A DNA stretch of 64,000 bases. It comes from Fictibacillus solisalsi (GTDB lineage: Bacteria; Bacillota; Bacilli; Bacillales; Fictibacillaceae). Position 1 is the stretch's first letter; each line of letters opens with the position of its first letter. The notes beneath the pieces were generated by a model. That model was not told where the DNA came from and did no database searches. It saw only the letters and a list, made by a program, of their open reading frames with translations. Of the stretch, positions 19,216 to 28,482 are shown in pieces. The position numbers were made by a program, and so were the translations under genes. The stretch covers positions 2,749,057 to 2,813,056 of the forward strand of contig NZ_FNHW01000001.1 of assembly GCF_900103485.1 (NCBI RefSeq). Direction: 5' to 3'.

Positions 19216-19845
19216 TCATTTACGTTTTCTGGCAGATAGAACAAGTGAGATCAGGCTAAGCAGAACAGCTGCACCTGAAAGATAGAGCGGTAGTGTGGCT
19301 GAGCTTGCGTTTTCATCACCTGTTGCCATCTCTTTATGTTCAGCAGCGGTTCCGTTCATACCGCCATGCTCGTCTCCGTTTCCTTTCATCACTTCAGTAA
19401 CTGAAGCAGGTGTATCCGAACTTTCTGGCCCCTCCCATGCGACAGTGCTTCCATCCTTATACGTTTGGTAGGCCTTCCACACCATTTTATTTGCCTTTTC
19501 CCCTACCTTCCCCTGCATATTAAACTCAGTAAATTCTGTTGAAGAAAGCCCTTTTCCTTCGGCCGTCCAGGTGACGCTTTTGATCAGGTCCGTAGAGTCT
19601 TTTTCAACCGTATATTTCCATCCTGGCATGGGTTGGAACCGCGAAATCTCTACATTCTTAGGAATTTCGACCTTGATTTTAACGGTTGGTATATCTTTTT
19701 CATTCGGTACCCGCACAGAAAACTTTTCATACGTCCCTTGAGTGGTTTGCTGTGGAAAGACCACCACATGGGCACTTGCCGGGCCTGCAAACATAAAAAG
19801 AGCAGCAGCACAGGCACCTAACATGGAAATCCATTTTTTCTTCAT
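19216..19845 (-). CDS. ycnI: YcnI-family (DUF1775) copper-binding membrane protein
   Basis: 209 residues. Signal peptide (about 1-25, ending ASAHV), an extracellular DUF1775 cupredoxin-like domain (about 26-150) whose N-terminal His after cleavage is the expected copper ligand, a Met/His/Glu-rich linker and a C-terminal membrane helix (about 186-205) followed by RKRK. Known YcnI binds copper at the surface. It follows ycnJ by 22 bases in one operon, matching B. subtilis ycnJI. The ycnK repressor gene of that operon is not present here. Confidence 0.9.
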   Translation of the reverse strand: MKKKWISMLGACAAALFMFAGPASAHVVVFPQQTTQGTYEKFSVRVPNEKDIPTVKIKVEIPKNVEISRFQPMPGWKYTVEKDSTDLIKSVTWTAEGKGLSSTEFTEFNMQGKVGEKANKMVWKAYQTYKDGSTVAWEGPESSDTPASVTEVMKGNGDEHGGMNGTAAEHKEMATGDENASSATLPLYLSGAAVLLSLISLVLSARKRK

Positions 19846-19867
19846 TATAAATACATCCTTTCAACTG

Positions 19868-21448
19868 CTAAAGCTGCAGTTTATAAATCTTAATGGTTTT
19901 GGTGATTAAAATTTCATCTACATCTTCATTAACAACAGCAATGGTCATTTTCCATTCACCCGGAAATGGGGGATAAGCTCCGGTTTTATAAAATATCTTT
20001 TGATGTCCATCAGATCCCTTTTCCGGTTTCAGGGGAACGATGATCTCTGGGACTTTCGGTCGGTCTATAGACTGAAAACGCAGTTCAGCCTTTTCAATAG
20101 ATGGCTCCCCTTTTGAACTCGTGGCCTTTATGTGAAAATCATTGATCCCCGGCTGAAGGACATGCGATTTCGTTTCAAAATGAATGCCGCCTTTGCTTTC
20201 ATTCCAATTCAGTGGCTTGTTTTGCGGGGTCGGGTTAAGCTGTGTAAACAAAGCAACAATCACCAGGATCATCCCCATTAAGGTCAGATCCACTTTCAGA
20301 AGAGCATGAACCGCATTTCTGTCCTTTTTTCTATAAAATCGGAGGAGTGCACCGGCAATAAGAACAAGAAGCACAATAACCACTTTAATGGTTAAAAAAA
20401 TGCCCCACATCGTGTCCCAGAGATAAGATATTTTGGGCAGCAAGAAAACGGTGTACACCACACCGCTGAAGATCAGCACAATCAAGCTGATTAAAGCCAC
20501 TACCGAAAATCGTTTAAAAAAGAAAGTACTATGATCCTGATCTCTTTTCCAACTGAAAAACAAATAGCTCAACCCTCCCGCCCATAGAGCAGCAGCCAAT
20601 AGGTGAAGGGTATCCAGCCCCATGGTGACCGGGGCCATTTGTTGCCCTGCCGCATGCCCATTTAAGCTTTTGGCCAGAAGCAGCAGGATGACCCAGATTA
20701 AATCAAACCATGTCCGTCTATACGTTAAAAACAGCCCTGCTGCAGATAATGCAAATGAAAGGAGCCAAGACCATCCGATTGCCGTATGGAACAGGAGGTC
20801 AGGAAAATTTGTCCAATTTTGTCCATTTAGCAATATACTGGCCTGGATGCAAATGAATCCTGTCAGTAGAAAAAGATGAACCCTCTGAATGAGTCGCCCG
20901 TGTTTTATGTACACTTCTTTTTGTTCTTTTTCCGAATATGGAATGAAAGATTTCCAGATCACCCAGCCGGAAGCCAGCAGCAAAACGACGTAATACAGGG
21001 TTCTTATAGCCAGGTAAGCCAGGTTATATTCGCTGCCCGGATGTCCAGATTCACCTGCTGGGTCATCGGACGGAGCCTTATTACCTTGCGAAGGCTGCCC
21101 CACAGTGAATAAATAAGCGCCAGATACGGGATGACCGTCGGAAGAAATCACCGAGTATTGGACAGTAAAGACCCCTTTTTTTCCTTGTGGCAGGTCTAGC
21201 GTCAACTTACGTTGGTTCTGACTCATCTTTGTCGGTTTTTTCGTGATCGGGTTTCCTTGGTCATTCAGAACTTTTAATGAATATAATTCCTTCTCAAGCC
21301 GTTCATTAAATGTCAGTTCGACTTTGGATGGCAATTGGCTGATTGTGCTCTCCGGAGCAGGATTGGAATTGACCAGAAAGGCATGTGCCTCCGTTTTGTA
21401 TGGCAGGATGAGCAACCATGCTGATAAAAGAAAAATAAGGACTCGCAA
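19868..21448 (-). CDS. ycnJ: Copper transport protein YcnJ (CopC-CopD fusion)
   Basis: About 526 residues from the TTG at 21448, which begins a clean signal peptide (MRVLIFLLSAWLLILPYKTEAHA) and has GGAG 8 bases upstream; a longer in-frame reading to 21505 lacks a site. After cleavage the CopC domain (AFLVNSNPAPESTISQLPSKV) begins with a His copper ligand; it spans about 100 residues. Then a CopD domain with about eight membrane helices and a YtkA-like C-terminal beta domain. Proposed to import copper across the membrane. Operon with ycnI. Confidence 0.88.
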   Translation of the reverse strand: MRVLIFLLSAWLLILPYKTEAHAFLVNSNPAPESTISQLPSKVELTFNERLEKELYSLKVLNDQGNPITKKPTKMSQNQRKLTLDLPQGKKGVFTVQYSVISSDGHPVSGAYLFTVGQPSQGNKAPSDDPAGESGHPGSEYNLAYLAIRTLYYVVLLLASGWVIWKSFIPYSEKEQKEVYIKHGRLIQRVHLFLLTGFICIQASILLNGQNWTNFPDLLFHTAIGWSWLLSFALSAAGLFLTYRRTWFDLIWVILLLLAKSLNGHAAGQQMAPVTMGLDTLHLLAAALWAGGLSYLFFSWKRDQDHSTFFFKRFSVVALISLIVLIFSGVVYTVFLLPKISYLWDTMWGIFLTIKVVIVLLVLIAGALLRFYRKKDRNAVHALLKVDLTLMGMILVIVALFTQLNPTPQNKPLNWNESKGGIHFETKSHVLQPGINDFHIKATSSKGEPSIEKAELRFQSIDRPKVPEIIVPLKPEKGSDGHQKIFYKTGAYPPFPGEWKMTIAVVNEDVDEILITKTIKIYKLQL

Positions 21449-21545
21449 AAGCGTCACTCCGAATCTAGTAATAATAAAGCCCTTCTCAGTATAGACAAAT
21501 TTCAATGATTTAAATATCGCTCTAACGAGTGATTTACATTATAAA

Positions 21546-21571
21546 AGGCATGCCTCAAAACAGGCATGCCT
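21546..21571 (-). terminator. Terminator of the nucleotidyltransferase gene
   Basis: AGGCATGCCT twice around CAAAAC; each arm is itself palindromic. On the minus strand it is followed by TTTTAT. It overlaps the stop codon. Confidence 0.75.
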
Positions 21572-22607
21572 ACTTATCTATAATTTCAGGATTTGCGTGA
21601 ATGATCTTCTCAGCTGCATCCCAAACATCGGGTAAAAAATCGAGGATCTGCTGGGACTTCTTGATGATATCGGGAAGAGAGGCTACTCCAAGCTCATTCA
21701 GTAACTCGTGAAAGGAAGGGAAAAATGAGGAATGCAAATCGGCATCCGCTGCCAAAATGGTATGGCACCGGGTAAATGTTGCTGCAATCCAGAAGACAGC
21801 TTCCCTGTGTAAGCCTTTTTTGATGAGTTCCCTGCTGCCTTCCATTACAATCGGCCGGCTGTCTTTTGAAATATCTGTACTGAAAAGGCAGGGTGTCCTT
21901 GATACATTAACGGCCGCATCAAACGTCTTTTCAAGATGGTTTAAATGATATTCCACTCGTTTGGGTGTGAAATGACTGTAGCCTAACAGTGTGAGTAACT
22001 CCTCATAAAATCCTTCTAAATGATAATTTTCAAGTACTTCTTTCGCTTTGGCAAAACGAAGCCGAATGGTCGGATTGCGGAGCGCAGCAACCAAGAGAAT
22101 GTGGGTCGTTACCCCTGAAGGAAAGAGAAAGCTCATCACCTGTTCGTGCAGCGGCACGTTGTTATGGATAGAAGCCAAACCCGTTTCCACCCGTTTTCTC
22201 GCATCCTCACATCGTGTGAGCACCCATTTTTTTTGAGCAAACTTTTTAGAAATGTCGTGCTGTAAGTTTTTCAGAACGTTGGAGGAATCATAAATGATCG
22301 TATCAAACCGAAAGCTCCCTGCGAGGTGATACGAAGAAAGAACCCTTTCTGACGAGGAAAACTGACTCTCCGAAAGGTAGGTTACGTCAAGCAGTGTTCC
22401 TCTATATAGAAATTTCCCTAGTTTCATAGGCGGATCCTGAAGTGATGTCAACACCATTATATCCACATCCGAACCCACGGGCAGTTCTTCGTCATCACAC
22501 ATTTGAATGGTAGAACCGCTAAAATAAGCACCGAGCACCCATTCGCTCGACTTCGCAAAATTTATGGCCCACTCTGCACCATTTTTCTTTGCCTCACCAA
22601 CCTTCAT
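21570..22607 (-). CDS. Nucleotidyltransferase-domain protein of unknown function
   Basis: 345 residues from the ATG at 22607, which has GAGGTGAG upstream; a longer in-frame extension overlaps the terminator of the next gene. The region FSGSTIQ...LPVGSDVDIMVLT (about 28-55) holds a G-S-x-D-x-D metal-binding motif of the Pol-beta-type nucleotidyltransferase fold. The remaining helical part (about 150-345) may be a substrate-binding region like that of aminoglycoside nucleotidyltransferases. I cannot name the substrate. Stand-alone gene. Confidence 0.7.
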   Translation of the reverse strand: MKVGEAKKNGAEWAINFAKSSEWVLGAYFSGSTIQMCDDEELPVGSDVDIMVLTSLQDPPMKLGKFLYRGTLLDVTYLSESQFSSSERVLSSYHLAGSFRFDTIIYDSSNVLKNLQHDISKKFAQKKWVLTRCEDARKRVETGLASIHNNVPLHEQVMSFLFPSGVTTHILLVAALRNPTIRLRFAKAKEVLENYHLEGFYEELLTLLGYSHFTPKRVEYHLNHLEKTFDAAVNVSRTPCLFSTDISKDSRPIVMEGSRELIKKGLHREAVFWIAATFTRCHTILAADADLHSSFFPSFHELLNELGVASLPDIIKKSQQILDFLPDVWDAAEKIIHANPEIIDK

Positions 22608-22637
22608 CCTGCTCACCTCTTTTACTAGATTACAAAA

Positions 22638-22665
22638 GGGAAGCTGGAGTTGTCTCCTGCTTCCC
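22638..22665. terminator. Terminator of the first M23 hydrolase gene
   Basis: GGGAAGC-T-GGAG TTGT CTCC-T-GCTTCCC, a strong stem. Confidence 0.75.
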
Positions 22666-22677
22666 TCATATTGTGGA

Positions 22678-23982
22678 TTAATGCAAATATGGAATTGGAT
22701 TAACCGCGTTGGATTTCGCGTAATTCCATTGTCCTTTATGGAGTTCAAAATGAAGATGCTGACCAGTAGAGTGCCCAGTATTACCCATTGTTCCAAGTCG
22801 CTGGCCTTGTTTTATAGATTGTCCTGTGCTGACCATACGCTCGCTCATATGTGCATAAACGGTAGTGTAAAGCTGTCCATCAATGTAAGATGACACAAAT
22901 ACACAATTTCCGTAAGAAGATGACAGGTAAGAACGTGCTACCGTACCATCAGCTGCTGCTACGATCGGATTCCCTGATCCTGCTTCTGCAATATCAATAC
23001 CCGGGTGGAAGTCACTTCCTCCAAAACGTGTCCCGAATGGAGAGGAAACATAACCTTTGGTCGGCCAGATAAAGTTTGCTGATACACTTGGTGTGCTTGT
23101 TTTCGGAGCAGGCGCCGGTGCTGGTGCCTGACGATTTTCTTTTTCAGCCGCACGTTTTTCTGCTGCCTGTTTTTGCGCGGCCTTTTCTGCTGCCGCTTTG
23201 CGTGCTGCTTCTTCACGCTTTCGCTGTTCCGCTTCGCGCTTGGCTCTTGCGATTTCTTCTTTAATCGCTTTTTCCTGTGCTGCAAGAATCTCATTTTTCT
23301 CTTCGATGCTTGTCACATCTTCATGAAGATGAGTCTCTTTTTTCTTCAAGGAAGCAGACAATCTATCTTTTGCCTCTTTTTGCACTTTTAGCTTGTCATT
23401 TAGTCCATTAAGATCCTGGAGCTTCGCATTGAGTGATTCCAGCTTTTGTTCCACATCTTTTTTATTTTCTTCCACTTGGGCTTTATCCCGCTTTTGTTCT
23501 TCGAGGAGAGCCTTATCTGATTCAGCAATCATGTTCAGGGAGATCAATCGATCGAGAAAATCACCAAAGTTTTGTGAACCAAGAACTACTTCCAGGTATT
23601 TTACAGCGCCTCCGCTTTCATACATGGAACGTACACGCTCTTTCAAAAGCGCGTCCCGCTCTTCTATTCGCTTTTGAATCTTGGCAATCTCATCTTTCAG
23701 TCTGTCAATCTCTTTTTTTGTATTATCGATTTCTGTTTTTTTCGTCTGGATATCTTTCTTTGTTTGCTCGAGATTAGACTCGATCTTTTCAAGTTCACGG
23801 ACTACCTGATCCTGTTGTCCTTGAACTTCCTTGATTTCTGCATTCTTTTTCTGTTTTTTCGCGTCATTTTCGGCTTGTTTCTTATGTATATCACTTAAGG
23901 ATTGCGCATGTGCTGAAGTGTATGTAAAAACGCTAAAGCAGATGCTAAGTGATAAAAAAGCCTTTAAAACTCTTTGCTTCAA
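22678..23982 (-). CDS. Coiled-coil M23 peptidoglycan hydrolase (first paralog)
   Basis: 434 residues from a TTG with AAGGAGG upstream. Signal peptide (about 1-26), a long PcsB/EnvC-type coiled coil (about 28-265), a Lys/Glu/Ala-rich stretch, a Pro/Ala-rich linker (APAPAPAPKTSTPS) and a C-terminal LytM/M23 zinc endopeptidase. Zinc ligands are in HPGIDIAEAG and HLHFELH; HMSERM holds another catalytic His. It should cut peptide cross-links in the wall. It shares the whole architecture with the paralog at 32424-33629 next to ftsEX, and the coiled coils are alike (YEVVLGSQNFGDFLDR-type segment). Stand-alone gene. Confidence 0.9.
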   Translation of the reverse strand: MKQRVLKAFLSLSICFSVFTYTSAHAQSLSDIHKKQAENDAKKQKKNAEIKEVQGQQDQVVRELEKIESNLEQTKKDIQTKKTEIDNTKKEIDRLKDEIAKIQKRIEERDALLKERVRSMYESGGAVKYLEVVLGSQNFGDFLDRLISLNMIAESDKALLEEQKRDKAQVEENKKDVEQKLESLNAKLQDLNGLNDKLKVQKEAKDRLSASLKKKETHLHEDVTSIEEKNEILAAQEKAIKEEIARAKREAEQRKREEAARKAAAEKAAQKQAAEKRAAEKENRQAPAPAPAPKTSTPSVSANFIWPTKGYVSSPFGTRFGGSDFHPGIDIAEAGSGNPIVAAADGTVARSYLSSSYGNCVFVSSYIDGQLYTTVYAHMSERMVSTGQSIKQGQRLGTMGNTGHSTGQHLHFELHKGQWNYAKSNAVNPIPYLH

Positions 23983-24416
23983 TTACATTTCCTCCTTAAC
24001 CTTACTCCTACAACCCACGTTAATTCCCATCCGTAATTATATCATTAACAAATTGAACTTTTAGGACAGTTATATTACATCTATATTTCAATATGTTACA
24101 AAGTTCGCGGTTATGGGACAAAAATTGTAAGTTATCGGATGGTATTTACAGTTGTTTTGGTTAAGGAGGGTAATTAAAAGTAGTGTGAAAGTTCAGTCAT
24201 GATCAATTATCATGATTTACGCCCAAACTATTTTTCTTTTATTGACATCAAATGGTTTTTTTACCGCCTGTCTACACTACTCAAGCGATGCACACATCCT
24301 CTCTTTACAAGATTATTATCTACTATTTCAAACGAAGATCACAGTTCCGACAATTTCCTCCAACTGAATTCCTTTCAACCTCCGGATCCACCAAGGGACG
24401 GGCTAGGTCTATCACC
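23983..24416. other. Intergenic region with no recognised gene
   Basis: 434 bases between the M23 hydrolase start and the qoxD stop. It must contain the hydrolase promoter. I find no intrinsic terminator for the qox operon and no ORF with a ribosome binding site, apart from an isolated AAGGAGG at about 24163-24169 that leads only to a non-coding-like stretch. Confidence 0.5.
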
Positions 24417-24722
24417 TTAGTGAACTTGAGAGTTGAAGGTCATGATCCAGATGGAGCCGGCGACAATGGTGAACACCATGACCGCGCCGAGCACGAGTGC
24501 CATGACATGATACCTTGGCTTCTCACCGTCCCTGATGTGCATGAAAAAGAAGAATTGGATGATCAATTGAAGCACGGCGATCAACAATATTGTAACGGTC
24601 AGCACCGTTTTGCTCATTACATGCTGAATGACTAGCCAAAGCGGAATGGCCGTTAAGATCAGAGAAAACAAGAATCCGAGAATATACGTTTTAGCTGATC
24701 CATGATTTTCAGAAACTCCCAT
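24417..24722 (-). CDS. qoxD: Cytochrome aa3 quinol oxidase subunit IV
   Basis: 101 residues with three membrane helices (about 10-30, 38-60, 73-95), the size and pattern of QoxD/CyoD. Assists assembly of the oxidase. Last gene of qoxABCD; it starts directly at the stop of qoxC. Confidence 0.93.
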   Translation of the reverse strand: MGVSENHGSAKTYILGFLFSLILTAIPLWLVIQHVMSKTVLTVTILLIAVLQLIIQFFFFMHIRDGEKPRYHVMALVLGAVMVFTIVAGSIWIMTFNSQVH

Positions 24723-25325
24723 TTACATCACCCCCAGCAAATAGACGACGGTAAAGATGAAGATCCAGACAACATCGAGAAAGTGCCAATACAGCCCGAC
24801 GATGGTGACTTTTTCTTTTGTCAGCGAGTCAATGCCGAACCGTGCGATCTGCACCATCACACCAATCATCCAAATCAATCCAAATGAAACGTGAAGGCCG
24901 TGCGTGCCAACCAGTGTGAAAAAGGAAGATAGAAATGCATTCGTTGAGATTCTTGCCCCTTCGGACGCCATCTTGGCAAACTCTGTGATCTCAAGCCCTA
25001 CAAATGACAATCCAAGCAAAACAGTGACCGTAAGCCAGCCCAGGAGCTGCTTTTTACTTCCTTTATGCATGGCAAGTGAAGCAAGCCCGCTCGTAAAGCT
25101 GCTCGCGAGCAAAATAAGAGTTTCAGCAGTGAAGCCTTTCACCTCGAACAGCTCGCGGCCGGTTAAATCGCCGTCCGTATGTGTTCGCAACACAGCGTAT
25201 ACGGCAAATAGACAAGCGAAAATAATACAGTCGGTGACGAGAAATATCCAAAATCCAAGCAGTTTAAATGTATCATGCTGGTGCTCCTGAGGAGCATCCA
25301 TTGAGATAGCTGATTGTGCCATCAC
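24723..25325 (-). CDS. qoxC: Cytochrome aa3 quinol oxidase subunit III
   Basis: 200 residues, five membrane helices. The motifs FWIFLVTDCIIFACLFAVYAVL and THGLHVSFGLIWM are typical of heme-copper oxidase subunit III. Overlaps the end of qoxB by 4 bases. Confidence 0.95.
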   Translation of the reverse strand: MMAQSAISMDAPQEHQHDTFKLLGFWIFLVTDCIIFACLFAVYAVLRTHTDGDLTGRELFEVKGFTAETLILLASSFTSGLASLAMHKGSKKQLLGWLTVTVLLGLSFVGLEITEFAKMASEGARISTNAFLSSFFTLVGTHGLHVSFGLIWMIGVMVQIARFGIDSLTKEKVTIVGLYWHFLDVVWIFIFTVVYLLGVM

Positions 25326-27280
25326 ACAACCCTCCCTATAGAAGCCTCTGTCCGTTTGATTTCATCTACAGGAATGTAATAATCCGTGTTTCGCTGGAAG
25401 GAACGAGCCAGCAAGCAAATCCCTATACCGGCAAGCCCGGCAATTCCCAGCCAAATCCACTCAAACGTAAGTCCGAATCCGGCCACAAACCAGCACGCCG
25501 ACATCAGAAACGGAATCCCTGAGTTTTTTGGCATATGAATTGGTGCATACTCTTTGATCTCGTCCTGACCCGCTGCTCCGTATCTGTGCTTTTTCATGTC
25601 CCACCAGGAATCGTCACTTCTCACTGCAGGAAGATGAGCAAAGTTATAATGCGGCGCAGGCGATGGGATCGACCATTCCAGTGTCCGGCCGTTCCATGGA
25701 TCGCCTGTAAGATCCCGCTCACCATGCTTGATGCTGTAGAGAATCTGCCACACCTGAAAGATGAATCCGATTCCCATCAAAAATGCACCAGCCGTTGAAA
25801 CCAAGTTATACGGTGCCCAGCCCATATCCCAGCCGTACGTATATACACGGCGGGTCATGCCCATAAATCCGAGAGCATATTGAGGCATAAAACACACATA
25901 AAAACCGATATTCCATGTCCAGAATGCCCATTTTCCAATGCGGTCGTTCAGTTTGAAACCGAACATTTTCGGCCACCAATAATAGAGTCCGGCCAAATAT
26001 CCGAAAACGACACCGCCAATTAGTGTCTGGTGGAAGTGAGCGATCAGGAAGTAGCTATTGTGGTATTGGTAATCTGCAGGCGCTGCTGCGAGCATCACAC
26101 CGGTTGCTCCGCCGACGAGAAAACACGGAATAAATGCGAGCGTCCAGAGCATAGGCTGTGTCATCGTGATTCGTCCCCGGAACATGGTGAACAGCCAGTT
26201 GAATATCTTAACCCCTGTCGGAATACCGATTGCCATTGTTGTGATCGCAAAGAACGTATTCACATCGGCTCCCGCCCCCATTGTAAAAAAATGGTGGACC
26301 CAGGTGAAATAGCCGAGTACAGAGATGATTATCATCGAGAAGACCATTGATTTGTAGCCAAAGATTTTCTTTTTGGAGAACGTGCTCACGATCTCAGAAT
26401 AAATGCCGAACGCCGGAAGGACAACGATATAAACTTCGGGGTGTCCCCACATCCAGATCAGGTTTACATACATCATCGGGTTTCCGCCGCTGGCCGCCGT
26501 AAAGATATGAGCACCGAAAAAGCGGTCAACAAACAACAAAGCGAGTGTTACTGTCAATACCGGGAACGCAAAGATGATCGTGATGCAGCTGGAAAGAACC
26601 GACCAGGTAAACAGGGGCATCTGCATCAGTTTCATTCCAGGTGCTCTCATTTTTAAGATCGTGACGAGAAAATTGATGCCGGTCGCCAGGCTGCCGATCC
26701 CGGAAATTTGAATTCCCCAGATATAAAAGTTCTGTCCCGGACCGGGGCTGCCGGCCAATTCGGAAAGCGGCGGATAACTGAGCCAGCCTGCGTCAGGAGA
26801 GCCGCCAATCACAAAGGACAAGTTAAAGAGCAAGGCTCCAAAAAAGAACAGCCAGAAGCTCATCGCATTCAGGAACGGATATGCCACGTCCCTGGCTCCG
26901 ATTTGCAGCGGAATAACTATGTTAAAAAGTGCAAACATGAATGGCATCGCCATGAAAAGAATCATGATCGTTCCGTGTGTCGTGAAGATTTCATTGTAGT
27001 GCTGCGACTGCAGAAAATGAGTGTTCGGCATCGCAAGCTGCATTCTCATCAGGAGGGCATCCACCCCTCCCCTGAACAGCATAAGCAAGGACGACACCAG
27101 GTACATAATTCCGATTTTTTTATGATCGACGGTTGTGAGCCATTCGCTCCACAGCCAGCCCCATTTTTTGAAATACGTTAGAAAAACAAGAATGCCAAGC
27201 AGCGTGATGATTATGGATACATCTGCGCCATAGATAAGCGGGTCACCCGTTACAAAAAATCCTTTCGCTTTTTCTCCCAC
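25322..27280 (-). CDS. qoxB: Cytochrome aa3 quinol oxidase subunit I
   Basis: 652 residues. Catalytic heme-copper subunit that reduces oxygen to water and pumps protons. The CuB/heme a3 region WGHPEVYIVVLPAFGIYSE (about 276-294, with the His-Tyr pair), HHFFTMGAGADVN and the heme-binding HFHQTLIGG (about 413-421) are visible. Starts with GTG, set by AAGGGGG 9 bases upstream. Second gene of the qox operon, terminal oxidase of aerobic respiration. Confidence 0.97.
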   Translation of the reverse strand: MGEKAKGFFVTGDPLIYGADVSIIITLLGILVFLTYFKKWGWLWSEWLTTVDHKKIGIMYLVSSLLMLFRGGVDALLMRMQLAMPNTHFLQSQHYNEIFTTHGTIMILFMAMPFMFALFNIVIPLQIGARDVAYPFLNAMSFWLFFFGALLFNLSFVIGGSPDAGWLSYPPLSELAGSPGPGQNFYIWGIQISGIGSLATGINFLVTILKMRAPGMKLMQMPLFTWSVLSSCITIIFAFPVLTVTLALLFVDRFFGAHIFTAASGGNPMMYVNLIWMWGHPEVYIVVLPAFGIYSEIVSTFSKKKIFGYKSMVFSMIIISVLGYFTWVHHFFTMGAGADVNTFFAITTMAIGIPTGVKIFNWLFTMFRGRITMTQPMLWTLAFIPCFLVGGATGVMLAAAPADYQYHNSYFLIAHFHQTLIGGVVFGYLAGLYYWWPKMFGFKLNDRIGKWAFWTWNIGFYVCFMPQYALGFMGMTRRVYTYGWDMGWAPYNLVSTAGAFLMGIGFIFQVWQILYSIKHGERDLTGDPWNGRTLEWSIPSPAPHYNFAHLPAVRSDDSWWDMKKHRYGAAGQDEIKEYAPIHMPKNSGIPFLMSACWFVAGFGLTFEWIWLGIAGLAGIGICLLARSFQRNTDYYIPVDEIKRTEASIGRVV

Positions 27281-27301
27281 TTGTTTTTCCCCCTTTCGTT
27301 T

Positions 27302-28219
27302 TTATTCGTTGTCGTGGTCCATCATCGACATATCGTGTCCGCCGTGTTTCATTTCAGGCTTCATGTATTTGCCACCGTTGCGGTCGATCGTATCAAGGAA
27401 TAACCTCTCGGGATATGAAGAGTAGGTTTGCTTCTCTGACAGGCCTTTTTGGGCAAGCTGCTGATATTTTGCCTCAGTCAGTGCAGGGGCGGTCTTTTTT
27501 ACCTGTTTGGCCCATTGATTAAATTCAGCCTGTGGCTTGGCTACCACCTTAAACTTCATATGTGCAAAGCCTTTTCCGGTAAAGTTGGCACCGGAGCCGT
27601 AATAGGTTCCCGGTTGATCCGCCTGCAGCCACAGCCTCATCGCCATGCCCGGCATGGTGTATTCCTGGCCGCCAAGTTCAGGAACCCAGAATGAGTTCAT
27701 CATCTGATCCGACGTTAGATGAAACTGGACCGGAACACCGGCTGGGATCTCGGCATAGTTGACGGTCGCAATTTTTTGGTCAGGGTATTGAAACAGCCAT
27801 TTCCAATCAAGAGAAGTTACCTGGATGGTGATCGGCTTCACATCCTCCACTGGTGGCTTTACAAGGGAATAGGTTGTTTTTGCTGTGTATACACCCAAAA
27901 TACCAATAATAATAATCGGGACTCCCCACCAGACAATTTCTAAAATTTTGCTGTCGCTCCACTCCGGTGTGTAAGGAGCCTTATTGCCGGGTTTGTCACG
28001 GTACCGGTAAACGATAAAGATAAGCAACGCCAACACAGGAATGACCACAACGGCACACAGCACCGCGGATAAAATAATTAAATGAAGTTCCTTTTCCGCC
28101 ACTGGGCCAGATGGATTAAAGATCAGATAACGCCGGTCACAACCGGATAAAAGCACCAGCAGACCTGCCGCCAGAACGGAAACCATCCTAAGACGGCCAG
28201 ACGACAATCGCTTGCTCAT
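27302..28219 (-). CDS. qoxA: Cytochrome aa3 quinol oxidase subunit II
   Basis: 305 residues. Lipoprotein signal peptide (VLLSGC, Cys about 27), two membrane helices (about 45-70, 90-110), then the periplasmic-side cupredoxin domain. The copper A ligands of cytochrome c oxidases (CxxxC) are missing, as expected for a quinol oxidase. The His-rich tail HGGHDMSMMDHD is unusual but harmless. First gene of the operon; AAAGGAGAGG sets the start. Two Fnr-like sites lie upstream. Confidence 0.95.
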   Translation of the reverse strand: MSKRLSSGRLRMVSVLAAGLLVLLSGCDRRYLIFNPSGPVAEKELHLIILSAVLCAVVVIPVLALLIFIVYRYRDKPGNKAPYTPEWSDSKILEIVWWGVPIIIIGILGVYTAKTTYSLVKPPVEDVKPITIQVTSLDWKWLFQYPDQKIATVNYAEIPAGVPVQFHLTSDQMMNSFWVPELGGQEYTMPGMAMRLWLQADQPGTYYGSGANFTGKGFAHMKFKVVAKPQAEFNQWAKQVKKTAPALTEAKYQQLAQKGLSEKQTYSSYPERLFLDTIDRNGGKYMKPEMKHGGHDMSMMDHDNE

Positions 28220-28304
28220 TTGAACCTCTCCTTTCGTGCATTTACGTTTTCTCTTATGTGAAATAAGTACTATCTCATGCTATAACGATAGGGCTTATCT
28301 CATA

Positions 28305-28320
28305 TGTGATAAATGTCACT
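28305..28320. promoter_or_regulatory. Fnr-like operator upstream of qoxA
   Basis: TGTGA-TAAATG-TCACT, an exact match to the TGTGA-N6-TCACT pattern described for Bacillus Fnr. If TATAGC (minus strand, 28279-28284) is the qoxA -10, the site is centred near -41. Confidence 0.6.
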
Positions 28321-28344
28321 GTTCCAGTCTGTTTTTCTTTGTTG

Positions 28345-28360
28345 TGTGCAGATTGTCACA
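28345..28360. promoter_or_regulatory. Second Fnr-like operator between qoxA and the cupin gene
   Basis: TGTGC-AGATTG-TCACA, one mismatch from TGTGA-N6-TCACA, exactly 40 bp from the first site. Confidence 0.45.
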
Positions 28361-28363
28361 AAG

Positions 28364-28392
28364 TGGACAAACGAAAATAAAAAGTTTGTCCA
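28364..28392. repeat. Perfect 9-bp inverted repeat between qoxA and the cupin gene
   Basis: TGGACAAAC and GTTTGTCCA separated by 11 bases. No T-tract follows, so an operator is more likely than a terminator. Confidence 0.6.
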
Positions 28393-28482
28393 TAATGCAG
28401 GCAGGCCGATTAAAGATTCACGTTATATGGGCATTCGCATAGCCTAATGTAATCATGTCATGAGGGAAAGAAGGAATGGAAT

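Noticed and set aside
22608-22796. Upstream extension of the nucleotidyltransferase gene
   Set aside because: It overlaps the terminator and the coding end of the M23 hydrolase gene; the ATG at 22607 has a good ribosome binding site.
23393-23777. Plus-strand open frames within the M23 hydrolase coiled coil
   Set aside because: Antisense of a strongly biased Lys/Glu/Gln coding region, which produces long Phe/Ser/Leu frames by chance.
28236-28442. 68-residue plus-strand open frame upstream of the cupin gene
   Set aside because: It spans the regulatory region with the Fnr-like boxes and has no ribosome binding site or coding character.
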